NCBI GenBank assembly: GCA_900542825.1
Contig: UQOY01000008.1
Location: 34,937-98,936, forward strand
Length of the DNA stretch: 64,000 nt
Origin: an uncultured Collinsella sp.
GTDB lineage: Bacteria; Actinomycetota; Coriobacteriia; Coriobacteriales; Coriobacteriaceae
Direction: 5' to 3'
The notes beneath the pieces were generated by a model that worked only from the letters and a program-made list of their open reading frames with translations, made no database searches and had not been told where the DNA came from. This document shows positions 43,604 through 52,448 of this stretch, in pieces. The first letter of the stretch is position 1, and every line of letters begins with the position of its first letter. The translations under genes and the position numbers were made by a program.

Positions 43604-44103
43604 GGGGCCTCCTTTGCTGCGGTTAGGGTTCAAATGTCTCTATATAAGGTTCTAGTTTACCCGCATGTGGCACACCGGGGGTGCCGCACTTGGACATGCA
43701 CCTTTGCACCACGAAGACGGATGTCGCACAAATGTCGGCACCTTGGACGACTGAGTGGTATCACGGTGCCGCAAACGGTCGATTTTTGGCGGCGAACGGG
43801 GCACATTTTGGAGGAGCACCGTCCTGCCCGGGATATGTGGTCAACCTTGATAAAACGTTTGCCCAGCTTGGGAGTATGAATGCCCCACAAGGGTCTTCAG
43901 GGATAGAAAAAACGTTTCATCATTGTCGGCTTTAGGTGAATAACTGACCAACCAGAACGGTAGAATAGTGTTTGTCTGAGCGTTGAGACGTTTAGACATC
44001 GCGCATTGTCATCGCCGGCAACGCGCAAAACGGTCCTAACGGAGCCAATCGGGTGCTCCGTTATATACGCAAGTCTAAGAGGGGCTTGTTTAGGAGGCAC
44101 AGT
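43604..44103. other. 500-base divergent region before the iron alcohol dehydrogenase
   Basis: No supported gene. AAAACGTTT occurs at about 43853 and again at about 43910, both in contexts loosely like LacI-family (catabolite) operators. A TAGAAT box lies at 43961. A stem TAACGGAGC/GCTCCGTTA (44037-44062) sits in the leader, 40 bases before the dehydrogenase start, and could attenuate transcription. Confidence 0.4.
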
Positions 44104-45327
44104 ATGGGACGTTTTACCAATCCTCGCGATCTGTACTTTGGTGAGGGCGCTCGCCACGAGGTGAAGAACCTCAAGGGCAAGAAGGCCATCATCGTTTCTG
44201 GCGGCAGCTCTATGCGCCGCGGCGGGTTCCTGCAGGACGTTGAGGCCGACCTTAAGGAAGGCGGCTTCGAGGTCAAGCTGTTCGAGGGCGTCGAGTCCGA
44301 CCCGTCCATCGAGACGGTCATGAAGGGCGCCGAGGCCATGCGCGAGTTCGAGCCCGACTGGATTATCGCCATCGGCGGCGGCTCGCCCATCGATGCCGCT
44401 AAGGCCATGTGGGTCTTCTACGAGTATCCCGAGGAGTCCTTCGATAACATCATCCAGCCGTTCAGCTTCCCCGAGCTGCGTCAGAAGGCTCATTTCTGCG
44501 CCATCTCCTCTACCTCCGGTACCGCTACCGAGGTCACTGCCTTCTCCGTCATCACCGACTACGCCAAGGGCATCAAGTACCCGCTGGCCGACTTCAACAT
44601 CACCCCGGATGTCGCCATCGTCGACCCCGAGCTCACCTACACCATGCCTGCTAAGCTTTGCGCTCACACCGGCATGGACGCTCTGACCCACTGCATGGAG
44701 GCCTACGTTTCCACCTGCGCTTCTATGTTCACCGATGCCAACGCCCTGCACGGCATCCGCGAGATCGTCGAGTGGCTGCCCAAGTCCTATGCTGGCGACC
44801 ATGAAGCCCGTCAGCACATGCATGAGGCTCAGTGCATCGCCGGCATCGCCTTCTCCTCGGGCCTGCTGGGCATCGTTCACTCCATGGCTCACAAGACCGG
44901 TGCAGCCTTTGAGAACGGCCACATCATCCACGGTGCTGCTAACGCCATGTACCTGGGCAAGGTCATCCAGTGGAACTCCAAGGACCCGCGTGCTGCCGAG
45001 CGTTACGCTTACGTGGCCAAGGAGATCCTGCACCTTCCCGGTGAGACCAACGAGGAGCTCATTGCCGCGCTCGTCCAGAAGATTCGCGACCTCAACGACC
45101 AGCTCAACATTCCGCAGTCCATCAAGGATTACGCGAATGGTGGCGTGAAGGTCGACGCCGAGAACCCGCAGATGGTTTCCGAGGAGGAGTTCCTCGCCAA
45201 GCTGCCCGAGATCGCCGCGAACGCCGAGCAGGACGCCTGCACGCCCGAGAACCCGCGTGAGACCAAGGCTGCCGACTTCGAGAAGATCCTCAAGGCCTGC
45301 TACTACGACACCGACATCGATTTCTAA
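44104..45327 (+). CDS. Iron-containing alcohol dehydrogenase
   Basis: 407-residue group III dehydrogenase reducing aldehydes or ketones with NAD(P)H. Nucleotide-binding GGGSPIDAAKAM, the SSTSGTATEVTAFSVI block, metal ligands in MDALTHCMEAY (Asp, His) and in HSMAHKTGAAFENGHIIHG (two His) are all present. It is closest in outline to butanol/ethanol dehydrogenases (BdhA/YqhD group). Codon use is strongly biased, as for highly expressed genes. ATG 44104 follows TTAGGAGG. Transcribed alone and closed by a terminator. Confidence 0.92.
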   Translation: MGRFTNPRDLYFGEGARHEVKNLKGKKAIIVSGGSSMRRGGFLQDVEADLKEGGFEVKLFEGVESDPSIETVMKGAEAMREFEPDWIIAIGGGSPIDAAKAMWVFYEYPEESFDNIIQPFSFPELRQKAHFCAISSTSGTATEVTAFSVITDYAKGIKYPLADFNITPDVAIVDPELTYTMPAKLCAHTGMDALTHCMEAYVSTCASMFTDANALHGIREIVEWLPKSYAGDHEARQHMHEAQCIAGIAFSSGLLGIVHSMAHKTGAAFENGHIIHGAANAMYLGKVIQWNSKDPRAAERYAYVAKEILHLPGETNEELIAALVQKIRDLNDQLNIPQSIKDYANGGVKVDAENPQMVSEEEFLAKLPEIAANAEQDACTPENPRETKAADFEKILKACYYDTDIDF

Positions 45328-45348
45328 TCGACTCTTGTTATCGTAACG

Positions 45349-45388
45349 AGGGGCTCCGCACGTATCCGTACGGAGCCCCTTTCTTTTT
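45349..45388 (+). terminator. Terminator of the iron alcohol dehydrogenase
   Basis: AGGGGCTCCG pairs with CGGAGCCCCT and is followed by TTCTTTTT. Confidence 0.9.
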
Positions 45389-45414
45389 AATTATTAGAGA
45401 ATGGTGGGATAAAA

Positions 45415-46515
45415 ATGGCTGCAATCTTCAATAGCCCCAGCAAGTACATTCAAGGCCCAGACGAGCTGGCCAAGCTCGGCTCTTATGTCGAGCCGCTTGG
45501 CGCTAAGGCCCTCGTCATCGTGACGCCTTCGGGCAAGAAGCGCGTCGGTGCCAAGATCGAGGGCGGTTTTGCCGAGGCTAAGGCCGAGCTGCTGTTTGAG
45601 GACTTTAACGGCGAGTGCTCCAAGGGCGAGGTCGATCGTCTGGTTGCGCTCGCTCGCGACAACGGTTGCGACATCATCGTCGGCGTCGGTGGCGGCAAGA
45701 TCCTCGACACCGCGAAGGCCGTCGCCTATTACCTGGAGTCCCCGGTTATCATTTGCCCCACCATTGCTTCGACCGATGCTCCGTGTTCGGCGCTTTCGGT
45801 GCTCTACACCGATGACGGCCAGTTCGATAAATATCTCTTCCTTAAGGCAAACCCCAACATTGTCCTGATGGATACGACGGTTATCGCGGCGAGCCCGGTG
45901 CGCCTGACGGTTTCCGGTATGGGCGATGCGCTCGCAACCTACTTTGAGGCCCAGGCGACGCACGATGCCGACGGCGGCACTTGCGCTGGCGGCAAGGGCG
46001 GAATGGCCGGCCTGGCGCTCGCCAAGCTCTGCTACGAGACGCTTATGGCCGATGGCGTCAAGGCCAAGGTCGCGCTGGAGAAGGGTGCGCTCACGCCTGC
46101 CGTCGAGCATATCATCGAGGCCAATACGCTGCTTTCGGGCATTGGCTTTGAGAGCTCGGGCCTTGCTGCTGCTCATGCCATCCACAATGGCCTGACGATG
46201 CTGCCCGAGTGCCACGGCATGTATCACGGCGAGAAGGTCGCCTTTGGCACCATCGTCCAGCTGGTACTCGAGGATGCCCCGACTGAGAAACTCGAGGAAG
46301 TCTTGGGCTTCTGCATTGAGCTGGGCCTGCCGGTTACGATGAAGGAACTTGGCGTTGCCGAGGTTACGCGCGAGAAGGCTATGATTGTTGCCGAGGCCGC
46401 CTGCGCGCCCGATGACACCATGTGCAACATGCCGTTTGAGGTGACGCCTGAGATGGTCGCAAACGCCATCCTGGGTGCCGACGCGCTGGGCCACTACTAT
46501 CTCATGGATGAGTAA
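45415..46515 (+). CDS. gldA: Glycerol dehydrogenase
   Basis: 366-residue NAD-dependent GldA, oxidising glycerol to dihydroxyacetone (or the reverse). Family blocks: SPSKYIQGPDELAKLG at the start, NAD site VGVGGGKILDTAKAVA, TIASTDAPCSALSV, and zinc ligands in GMGDALATYFEA (Asp), GLAAAHAIHNGL (His) and MYHGEKVAFG (His). ATG 45415 follows a weak GAATGGTGGG site. It is 87 bases after the alcohol dehydrogenase but separated by a terminator, so it probably has its own promoter. Confidence 0.94.
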   Translation: MAAIFNSPSKYIQGPDELAKLGSYVEPLGAKALVIVTPSGKKRVGAKIEGGFAEAKAELLFEDFNGECSKGEVDRLVALARDNGCDIIVGVGGGKILDTAKAVAYYLESPVIICPTIASTDAPCSALSVLYTDDGQFDKYLFLKANPNIVLMDTTVIAASPVRLTVSGMGDALATYFEAQATHDADGGTCAGGKGGMAGLALAKLCYETLMADGVKAKVALEKGALTPAVEHIIEANTLLSGIGFESSGLAAAHAIHNGLTMLPECHGMYHGEKVAFGTIVQLVLEDAPTEKLEEVLGFCIELGLPVTMKELGVAEVTREKAMIVAEAACAPDDTMCNMPFEVTPEMVANAILGADALGHYYLMDE

Positions 46516-46527
46516 ATTAAGCTAAGG

Positions 46528-46563
46528 AAGGGGCAAAGCCAGCAGATGGCTTTGCCCCTTTTT
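46528..46563 (+). terminator. Terminator of gldA
   Basis: AAGGGGCAAAGCCA pairs with TGGCTTTGCCCCTT and is followed by TTT. Confidence 0.9.
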
Positions 46564-46567
46564 GCTA

Positions 46568-46629
46568 TGGTGCAAAGTAACCTGTCCCCAATGCACAAGT
46601 TAGTGCAGGGGGCAGGTTACTTTGTACCA
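46568..46629. repeat. Long inverted repeat before the second glycerol dehydrogenase-like gene
   Basis: TGGTGCAAAGTAACCTG and its near complement CAGGTTACTTTGTACCA (one mismatch) form arms 46568-46589 and 46608-46629 around 18 bases. It lies directly after the gldA terminator and before the next gene's ribosome binding site. Confidence 0.8.
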
Positions 46630-46659
46630 ATCGTTGTTTGATGAAGGGTGGATTCTCGT

Positions 46660-47727
46660 ATGGCGCTTCCCATGGTTTATGGCGGTCCCGGCCGGTATGT
46701 TCAAGGGCCGGGCGAACTTTCGCGTCAGGGCAGGTATTTGTCATGGTTGGGCTGCGCTGCCTATGTCTTGTTTGACCAGGGCACCGAGGATCGGCTGTGC
46801 AAGCAGATCGTCGATGGATTTCTGGATGAAAATCTAAGCGAGCCGTTCTTTAAGATTTACAACGGTCCGTGTACGGAAGAGGCCGTTGTCGAAATGGCTA
46901 AGGAAGCCCAGGCTGAGTATTGCGACATGGTGGTGGGTATTGGCGGCGGCAAAATGCTCGATATCGCCAAGGCAGTAGCGTTTTATGCCGAGCTGCCGTT
47001 GTGCGTATGCCCCACAGCGGCCTCAATGGACGGTCCGTGCAGCGCGATTTCGGTGCTGTATCACGAGGATGGGTCGTTCGACCGCTACCTGATGCTCGAG
47101 AAGAATCCAGATCTGGTCGTGGTCGATACCAACGTGGTCGCGGCAGCCCCGCTTCGTATGACGGTCGCTGGCATGGGCGATGCGCTGGCAACGTACTTCG
47201 AGGCGCGTTCGTGCGCCGCGGCGCACGGCACCAACGAGCACGGCGGCGCGCCGGGGCACTTGGCTCTGGTTGCGGCTCGCGCCTGCTATGACACGCTCAT
47301 GGAGTGCGGCGTCGCTGCCAAGCGCGATCTCAAAAAGGGCCGTACATCGCCGGCGGTCGAGCGCCTGATCGAGTGCAATATTCTGCTTTCGGGTGTTGGC
47401 TTTGAGAGCGGTGGCTTGGCGTTGGCTCATGCCATCGCCAACGGCCTGACGATTTTGCCCGAGTGCAAGGCCATGCATGGTGAAGCCGTGGCATTTGGCC
47501 TAGTGGTGCAGCTGCGCCTGGAGCGTGCGCCCGAGCTTGATCAGGTGCTCGAGTTTTGCCAGCGCGTTGGTCTGCCGACGACGCTCGCGGAGCTGGGCCT
47601 TGGCGAGATTTCCGATGCCGACCTGCTGAGCGTTGCAGACGCAACTTTTAAGAACGAGCGCAATATGGCTAACGAACAGGCCAAGGTGACCAAACAAAAG
47701 CTCGTGCAGCTCATGCGCGAGGCATAG
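46660..47727 (+). CDS. Glycerol dehydrogenase-like protein (GldA paralogue)
   Basis: 355-residue protein aligned along its length with the preceding GldA: GGPGRYVQGPGELSRQG, VGIGGGKMLDIAKAVA, TAASMDGPCSAISVLY, GMGDALATYFEARS, and GLALAHAIANGL followed by KAMHGEAVAFG. All three zinc ligands are kept, so it should be active. Substrate may differ, since the substrate-side loops diverge and the C-terminus is shorter. ATG 46660 follows GAAGGG; GTG 46648 is an alternative. Tandem duplication of gldA is likely. Confidence 0.88.
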   Translation: MALPMVYGGPGRYVQGPGELSRQGRYLSWLGCAAYVLFDQGTEDRLCKQIVDGFLDENLSEPFFKIYNGPCTEEAVVEMAKEAQAEYCDMVVGIGGGKMLDIAKAVAFYAELPLCVCPTAASMDGPCSAISVLYHEDGSFDRYLMLEKNPDLVVVDTNVVAAAPLRMTVAGMGDALATYFEARSCAAAHGTNEHGGAPGHLALVAARACYDTLMECGVAAKRDLKKGRTSPAVERLIECNILLSGVGFESGGLALAHAIANGLTILPECKAMHGEAVAFGLVVQLRLERAPELDQVLEFCQRVGLPTTLAELGLGEISDADLLSVADATFKNERNMANEQAKVTKQKLVQLMREA

Positions 47728-47878
47728 CTTGACGCTTGATCGGCCTTGTGCAATCGAGGCGGCGATAGGCCATAGACTATTAGCCGCAAAGATGCTCCGC
47801 GTGTAATTTGCCCGAGGCGCGGGCCGATAGCGTATCATTATCTCTTGCTTGTTTGCACTGCTCAGGGAGGGGCCGCGC

Positions 47879-49132
47879 ATGGCGCAGGAACACGATCTGT
47901 TTGATGACATTATCGAGATCAGCAAGGGTTTCGACTTTCTTAAAAACCCGCTTGGCGGTGTGACCGATGCACTCGATCCGTCGGCGCCACAGTGGAATCC
48001 TGCCGACTACAAGGAGCGTCCGCGCGGCAACACGATTCCGTGTCTGACCTGCAAAAACGAGAAGAGCGGTTGCACCGCGTGCATGGACGTGTGCCCGGTC
48101 AACGCTATCGAGGTCGAGGAAGACGCTATCGAGATCCTCGACTCCTGTCGCAAGTGCGGCCTGTGCGCTGCCGCCTGCCCGACCGAGGCGATCATCTCGC
48201 CGCGCCTAGCGCCCAAAAACCTGTATGACGACATCGTCTCTGCTGCTACGAGCCACGAGACCGCCTACGTCACCTGCACGCGCGCCCTTAAGCGCATGCC
48301 GCGCGAAAACGAGGTCGTCGTTGCCTGCGTGGGCGATATTACGGCCGAGACCTGGTTCTCGGTGCTGGCGGACTATCCCAACGTGAGTGTGTACCTGCCG
48401 TTGGGCGTGTGTGATAAGTGCCGCAACACCGGTGGCGAGGATATTCTGGGCGAGGCAATCGCTACCGCCGAGGAGTGGTCTGGCACGGGTATGGGTCTGG
48501 AGGTCGACCCCAAGAGCCTCAAGTGCCATAAACTTCGCGAGTACGAGCGCAAGGAGTACATGGAAAAGATCGCCCGCACGACGGGCCTGACGGTGACCAA
48601 GCTCAACCCGGCGACGGCGGCACTGGCCTCGGTGACGCAGAAGCTCAAAGCCCATCGCCATCAGATTACCCAGTTGGAGCGCACGCTCAACACCATGTGC
48701 GGCACCACGACGACCAAACGTCGCCGTTCGCTCACGCACGGGCGGCAGCTGGTGCTCTCGACGCTGCAAAACCATCCCGAGCTTGCCAAGAACATACAGG
48801 TGAGCACGCCGGAGTGCGATTTTGACAAGTGCACGTCGTGCGGCGAGTGCGTCAATGCGTGCCCCACATCTGCCTGTGACCTGGTGGGAAGCGGACGCTT
48901 TGCGTTGGAGTCCACGTATTGCCTGGGGTGCGGAGCCTGCGTCAAGGTGTGCCCCGAGCATGCACTCAAGCTTGTTGAGCACGACGCGTCCAATCTGGTT
49001 GTCGTCGACCCCGAGGCCGAGGAAAAAGCCGCCCAGAAGGCGAAGGCCCACGAAGAAGCCCAGAAGGTCAAGGCCGAGGCAAAGGCCAAGCTCGACAAGA
49101 TGCTCGATCAGGTGGAGAAGCTCGCGGACTAG
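47879..49132 (+). CDS. Polyferredoxin-like protein with four [4Fe-4S] motifs
   Basis: 417-residue cytoplasmic protein. N-terminal ferredoxin pair: CTACMDVCP preceded by CLTC, then CRKCGLCAAACP (about residues 80-105). A central 150-residue domain (AYVTCTRALKRMP, VVACVGDITAETWFSVL, LPLGVCDKC) has conserved Cys residues and resembles no family I can name with confidence. The C-terminal pair is CTSCGECVNACP and CLGCGACVKVCP, then a charged helical tail. ATG 47879 follows GGGAGGGG. It stands alone, so its redox partner is unknown. Confidence 0.82.
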   Translation: MAQEHDLFDDIIEISKGFDFLKNPLGGVTDALDPSAPQWNPADYKERPRGNTIPCLTCKNEKSGCTACMDVCPVNAIEVEEDAIEILDSCRKCGLCAAACPTEAIISPRLAPKNLYDDIVSAATSHETAYVTCTRALKRMPRENEVVVACVGDITAETWFSVLADYPNVSVYLPLGVCDKCRNTGGEDILGEAIATAEEWSGTGMGLEVDPKSLKCHKLREYERKEYMEKIARTTGLTVTKLNPATAALASVTQKLKAHRHQITQLERTLNTMCGTTTTKRRRSLTHGRQLVLSTLQNHPELAKNIQVSTPECDFDKCTSCGECVNACPTSACDLVGSGRFALESTYCLGCGACVKVCPEHALKLVEHDASNLVVVDPEAEEKAAQKAKAHEEAQKVKAEAKAKLDKMLDQVEKLAD

Positions 49133-49246
49133 CCAGCGACCCCAATCTCTGCTTCATTTGCGCCGCCGTGGCGTCCGGGTTCGCCCAGATGCTGCGGCGG
49201 CGCTATACTTATGCAGTTTGAAGTACCTGTACCAAAAGGAGCTGTC

Positions 49247-50323
49247 GTGTCCCTTTCCATCGGTATCGTGGGCCTGCCCAATGTGGGCAAGTCGACGCTG
49301 TTCACCGCGCTTACCAAAAAGACCGGCCTTGCCGCCAACTACCCGTTTGCCACGATCGATCCCAACGTGGGTATCGTCGATGTGCCCGATAGCCGCCTGC
49401 AAAAGCTCGCCGACATCGTCAACCCGGGTCGTATTGTGCCGGCTACGGTCGAGTTCGTCGACATCGCAGGTCTGGTGAAGGGCGCTAACGAGGGCGAGGG
49501 TCTGGGCAACCAGTTCTTGGCAAACATCCGCGAGACCGATGCCATCTGCGAGGTCGTGCGCTACTTTAAGGACCCCAACGTTATGCGCGAGGTGGGCCGC
49601 ACGGGCGAGTTCGTCGATCCCGCCGGCGATGCCGACACCATCATGACCGAGCTTATCCTGGCCGACATGGGCACGCTCGAGAAGCAGCTGCCCAAGCTCG
49701 AGAAGGAGGCCAAGCGCGACAAGGAGCTCATGCCCAAGTTCGAGGTCGCCAAGCGCCTGCTTGCCTGGCTCAACGAGGGTAAGCGTGCCGCGTCCATGGA
49801 GATGACCGACGAGGAGCGCGCCGCTGCCAAGGGCCTGTTCCTGCTCACCATGAAGCCCATCCTGTACGTGGCCAACGTGGACGAGGACATGCTCAACGAG
49901 GACCTGGCGCCCATCGACGGTGTCAAGCCGTTGCCCATCTGCGCCAAGATCGAGGCCGAGCTCTCCGAGCTCGATCCCGAGGACGCTGCCGACTATCTGG
50001 AGAGCCTGGGCCTGGAACAGCCCGGTCTGGACGTGCTCGCACAGGCCGCTTACAAGCTGCTCGGCCTGCAGTCGTTCTTTACGGCCGGCGAGATGGAGGT
50101 CAAGGCTTGGACGGTGCGTCAGGGCGCGACCGCCCCGCAGGCCGCCGGTGTCATCCACACCGACTTTGAGCGCGGCTTTATTAAGGCCGAGGTCATTGGC
50201 TACGACGACTACATCGAGCTCGGTGGCGAGCAAGGCGCCAAGGCCGCCGGCAAGCTGCGTATCGAGGGCAAGGACTATGTCATGGCCGATGGCGACGTCG
50301 TGCACTTCCGCTTTAACGTGTAA
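49247..50323 (+). CDS. ychF: Redox-regulated ATPase / OBG-type GTPase YchF
   Basis: 358-residue Obg-like P-loop protein that binds ribosomes and uses ATP. G1 is GLPNVGKSTLF, switch II DIAGLVKGANEGEGLGNQF, the altered G4 region is YVANVDEDM, and the TGS-type C-terminal domain holds QSFFTAGEMEVKAWTVRQG and the end YVMADGDVVHFRFNV. GTG 49247 follows AAAGGAG; the in-frame ATG 36 bases upstream has no site and would add non-conserved residues. TATACT at 49204 is a possible -10 box. Confidence 0.95.
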   Translation: MSLSIGIVGLPNVGKSTLFTALTKKTGLAANYPFATIDPNVGIVDVPDSRLQKLADIVNPGRIVPATVEFVDIAGLVKGANEGEGLGNQFLANIRETDAICEVVRYFKDPNVMREVGRTGEFVDPAGDADTIMTELILADMGTLEKQLPKLEKEAKRDKELMPKFEVAKRLLAWLNEGKRAASMEMTDEERAAAKGLFLLTMKPILYVANVDEDMLNEDLAPIDGVKPLPICAKIEAELSELDPEDAADYLESLGLEQPGLDVLAQAAYKLLGLQSFFTAGEMEVKAWTVRQGATAPQAAGVIHTDFERGFIKAEVIGYDDYIELGGEQGAKAAGKLRIEGKDYVMADGDVVHFRFNV

Positions 50324-50334
50324 GGACGACGCGC

Positions 50335-50718
50335 ATGTTTAAATACGGCAAAAAAGCCGGCTACATGGGCATCGCGCTGCTGGTGCTTGCGGTGCTTCCG
50401 ATGGTGGTCGCAGCGTTTGTTATCCCCAACATTGGTCCCGAGGTGGCAACGAAGTTTAATGCCGCCGGCGAGGTGACGCGCTGGGGCAAGAGCTACGAGC
50501 TGCTGGCACTGCCGGTGCTCAACCTGTTGCTGAGCGTGGCGACGTACTTTACGGCGGGACGCCAGGCTAAAAACAATGATGACTCCGCCGCCATGGCGCG
50601 CATCGTGTGCGAGCGCTACCTGCGAAACGGCTGCATCACGGGCGTGTTCCTCAACGTAATCAACGTCTACTTTATGTACTCGGCGGTTACCGGAACGGGC
50701 TTTGGCCTGGGCTTTTAG
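50335..50718 (+). CDS. DUF1648 (SdpI-like) membrane protein
   Basis: 127-residue protein with three or four hydrophobic segments (about residues 10-32, 55-72, 95-120). Between the first two comes IGPEVATKFNAAGEVTRWGKS, the DUF1648 signature (target sequence resembling NaxGxxxxWG) found in SdpI-type immunity proteins and related membrane proteins. ATG 50335 is 11 bases after ychF, so they are probably co-transcribed. No function beyond the domain is implied. Confidence 0.8.
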   Translation: MFKYGKKAGYMGIALLVLAVLPMVVAAFVIPNIGPEVATKFNAAGEVTRWGKSYELLALPVLNLLLSVATYFTAGRQAKNNDDSAAMARIVCERYLRNGCITGVFLNVINVYFMYSAVTGTGFGLGF

Positions 50719-50727
50719 CTTTTCCCT

Positions 50728-51117
50728 TTAGGCAACAAGCCTGCACGCATATTCGATGGCTGCTGCGAGGCCGCCGCTCGATCGTGGTTTAAAGACCATG
50801 TCGGCGGCGGCCTCGTTTTCGTATCCGGCGCCGCGAAGGGCGAGTGCAATGCCGGCTTCCAAGAGAAGAGGCAGACCGCGTTGGCTGGTTGCTATTACTG
50901 CGGCCTGGTCAAGGGTGCAGCCGTGCATCTGGCATTGAGCGGCGAGCTCGCCTCTCGCCGGGTCGGGGAGCAGTACGGCCGAAACACGGCTCGATAGCAA
51001 CGCAAAGGCCGTTCGTTCGTCTGGGGAAAGGTATTCGGCCTCAACGACGACAAGCTTGGGCTGCACGCCGTCTGTGCAGCGTGATTTCTGACGCATGCAA
51101 ATTGAGCAAGCCGACAT
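50728..51117 (-). CDS. Hypothetical Cys-containing protein, divergent from an XRE regulator
   Basis: 129-residue soluble protein of unknown function. It begins with CSICMRQKSRC and has CQMHGC in the centre, so six cysteines could bind metal. The rest is Ala/Leu-rich and resembles no domain I recognise. ATG 51117 follows ACAGGAG on the minus strand. It shares a 26-bp perfect palindrome with the divergent XRE regulator, suggesting direct control. Confidence 0.6.
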   Translation of the reverse strand: MSACSICMRQKSRCTDGVQPKLVVVEAEYLSPDERTAFALLSSRVSAVLLPDPARGELAAQCQMHGCTLDQAAVIATSQRGLPLLLEAGIALALRGAGYENEAAADMVFKPRSSGGLAAAIEYACRLVA

Positions 51118-51139
51118 AGAAAACTCCTGTATATTCGGC

Positions 51140-51165
51140 AAAACGTAAACTATAGTTTACGTTTT
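51140..51165. promoter_or_regulatory. 26-bp perfect palindrome between the Cys-containing gene and the XRE regulator
   Basis: Half-site AAAACGTAAACTA followed at once by its exact complement TAGTTTACGTTTT. It is placed 22 bases before one gene and 28 bases before the other and is the likely operator of the XRE protein. Confidence 0.75.
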
Positions 51166-51193
51166 TGTTTTGCTCCATTTCAAACTCGTCTGC

Positions 51194-51412
51194 ATGAATG
51201 AACATGCGAGACAGATTCTTGGCGAGCGAGTTGAGCGGACGCGCAAGACCCTTGGTATCTCCAAGGTTGATTTCTGCGTGGCGGTTGGAATCAGCCGACC
51301 GTATCTCGACCAAATCGAAAGCGGAAAGGCAAACAGTACGCTCGAGATTTTATTTAAACTTGCCCCCGCGCTTGGCATGACGGTGTCAGAACTTCTCGAG
51401 GGCATCGAATAG
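51194..51412 (+). CDS. XRE-family helix-turn-helix regulator
   Basis: 72-residue single-domain protein. The HTH runs from RVERTRKTLGISKVDFCVAV to ISRPYLDQIESGKANSTLEIL, with the closing LAPALGMTVSELLEG helix typical of XRE/Cro proteins. ATG 51194 (AATGAACATGCG) has only a weak ribosome binding site, as in other self-limited repressors. It probably binds the palindrome at 51140-51165 to control itself and the divergent gene. Confidence 0.82.
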   Translation: MNEHARQILGERVERTRKTLGISKVDFCVAVGISRPYLDQIESGKANSTLEILFKLAPALGMTVSELLEGIE

Positions 51413-51434
51413 GGGATACCCATCGACAACTGAA

Positions 51435-52448
51435 TTACACCATCGGGATGCGGTCGTGGTTGACCTGGCTGTAGAACAGGCGCTGAATCTCGGCCGCATC
51501 ACGTGATTGGCCGAGTGCCCACATGGTTTTGGCCACGAGCGTCTCGGTGGTCATGTCGTCGCCGCGCAGAATGCCCGGGTGATCGACATAAGCTCGGCCG
51601 ACCTCATAAACACCCAGGTCAAGGCCTTCCTCGGGGACCTGCGTGGTCATAACGACAGTACGGCCCGAATCGACCCAGCGAAAAATCGCCTCCTGGAATG
51701 ACTCGCCGGACTCGCCAAACTCGGGAATACCGCCAATGCCAAAGGTCTCAAGGATTACAGCGTCGTAGCTATTGGCCAGGGCGTCCAGGATACCCGGATT
51801 TACGCCGGGCGTAAGCTTAAGGACAAACACGCGCGGGTCGATGCTGTCGTAGAAACGCACCGGGTTTTCGCCCTGATGCGTGCCGTGAAGCCCGTTGCGC
51901 ACGATGCGGTCGTTGCGGATGTAGGCAATGGGCGGATAGTTGACGCTAATGAACGCGTTAAAGCTCATGGTGCGCTGCTTGCGGGCGCGCGTACCGGCAA
52001 TGGCGACGCCGCCAAACACGATTGAGACGTCGTGCGAATGCTCGTCGAGCGCATAGAGCAGGCTCTGGTACAGATTGAGCTTGGCATCGGTAAAGGGGTT
52101 GCCCATGGGCTTTTGCGAGCCGGTGAGCACGATGGGCTTGGGGCTGTCCTGAATCAGATAGGAAAGCGCCGCCGCAGTGTAGCTCATGGTGTCGGTACCG
52201 TGCAGAATCACGAAGCCGTCGTGGTTGGGATAACCCTCGACGATGACGTCGCGGATGCGCATCCAGTCGCTGGGGCGCATGTTGGTGCTGTCGATGTTCA
52301 TGGGCTGCACGACGTCGAGCTCGCAGAGGCCCGAGATCTCGGGAACGCTCTGAGCGAGCTCCTCACCGGTCAGGGCGGGGGAGAGGCCGTTGCCGTCCTC
52401 AGTCGATGCGATGGTGCCGCCCGTGGCGATGAGAAGGATGCGCTTCAT
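51435..52448 (-). CDS. L-asparaginase (type I)
   Basis: 337-residue enzyme hydrolysing asparagine to aspartate and ammonia. First Thr in LLIATGGTIAST, second in the HGTDTMSYTA block (Thr-Asp pair), plus LTGSQKPMGNP. No signal peptide is seen, so it is cytoplasmic like AnsA. ATG 52448 follows AGGAATACC. It is convergent with the XRE gene and transcribed away from guaA. Confidence 0.93.
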   Translation of the reverse strand: MKRILLIATGGTIASTEDGNGLSPALTGEELAQSVPEISGLCELDVVQPMNIDSTNMRPSDWMRIRDVIVEGYPNHDGFVILHGTDTMSYTAAALSYLIQDSPKPIVLTGSQKPMGNPFTDAKLNLYQSLLYALDEHSHDVSIVFGGVAIAGTRARKQRTMSFNAFISVNYPPIAYIRNDRIVRNGLHGTHQGENPVRFYDSIDPRVFVLKLTPGVNPGILDALANSYDAVILETFGIGGIPEFGESGESFQEAIFRWVDSGRTVVMTTQVPEEGLDLGVYEVGRAYVDHPGILRGDDMTTETLVAKTMWALGQSRDAAEIQRLFYSQVNHDRIPMV

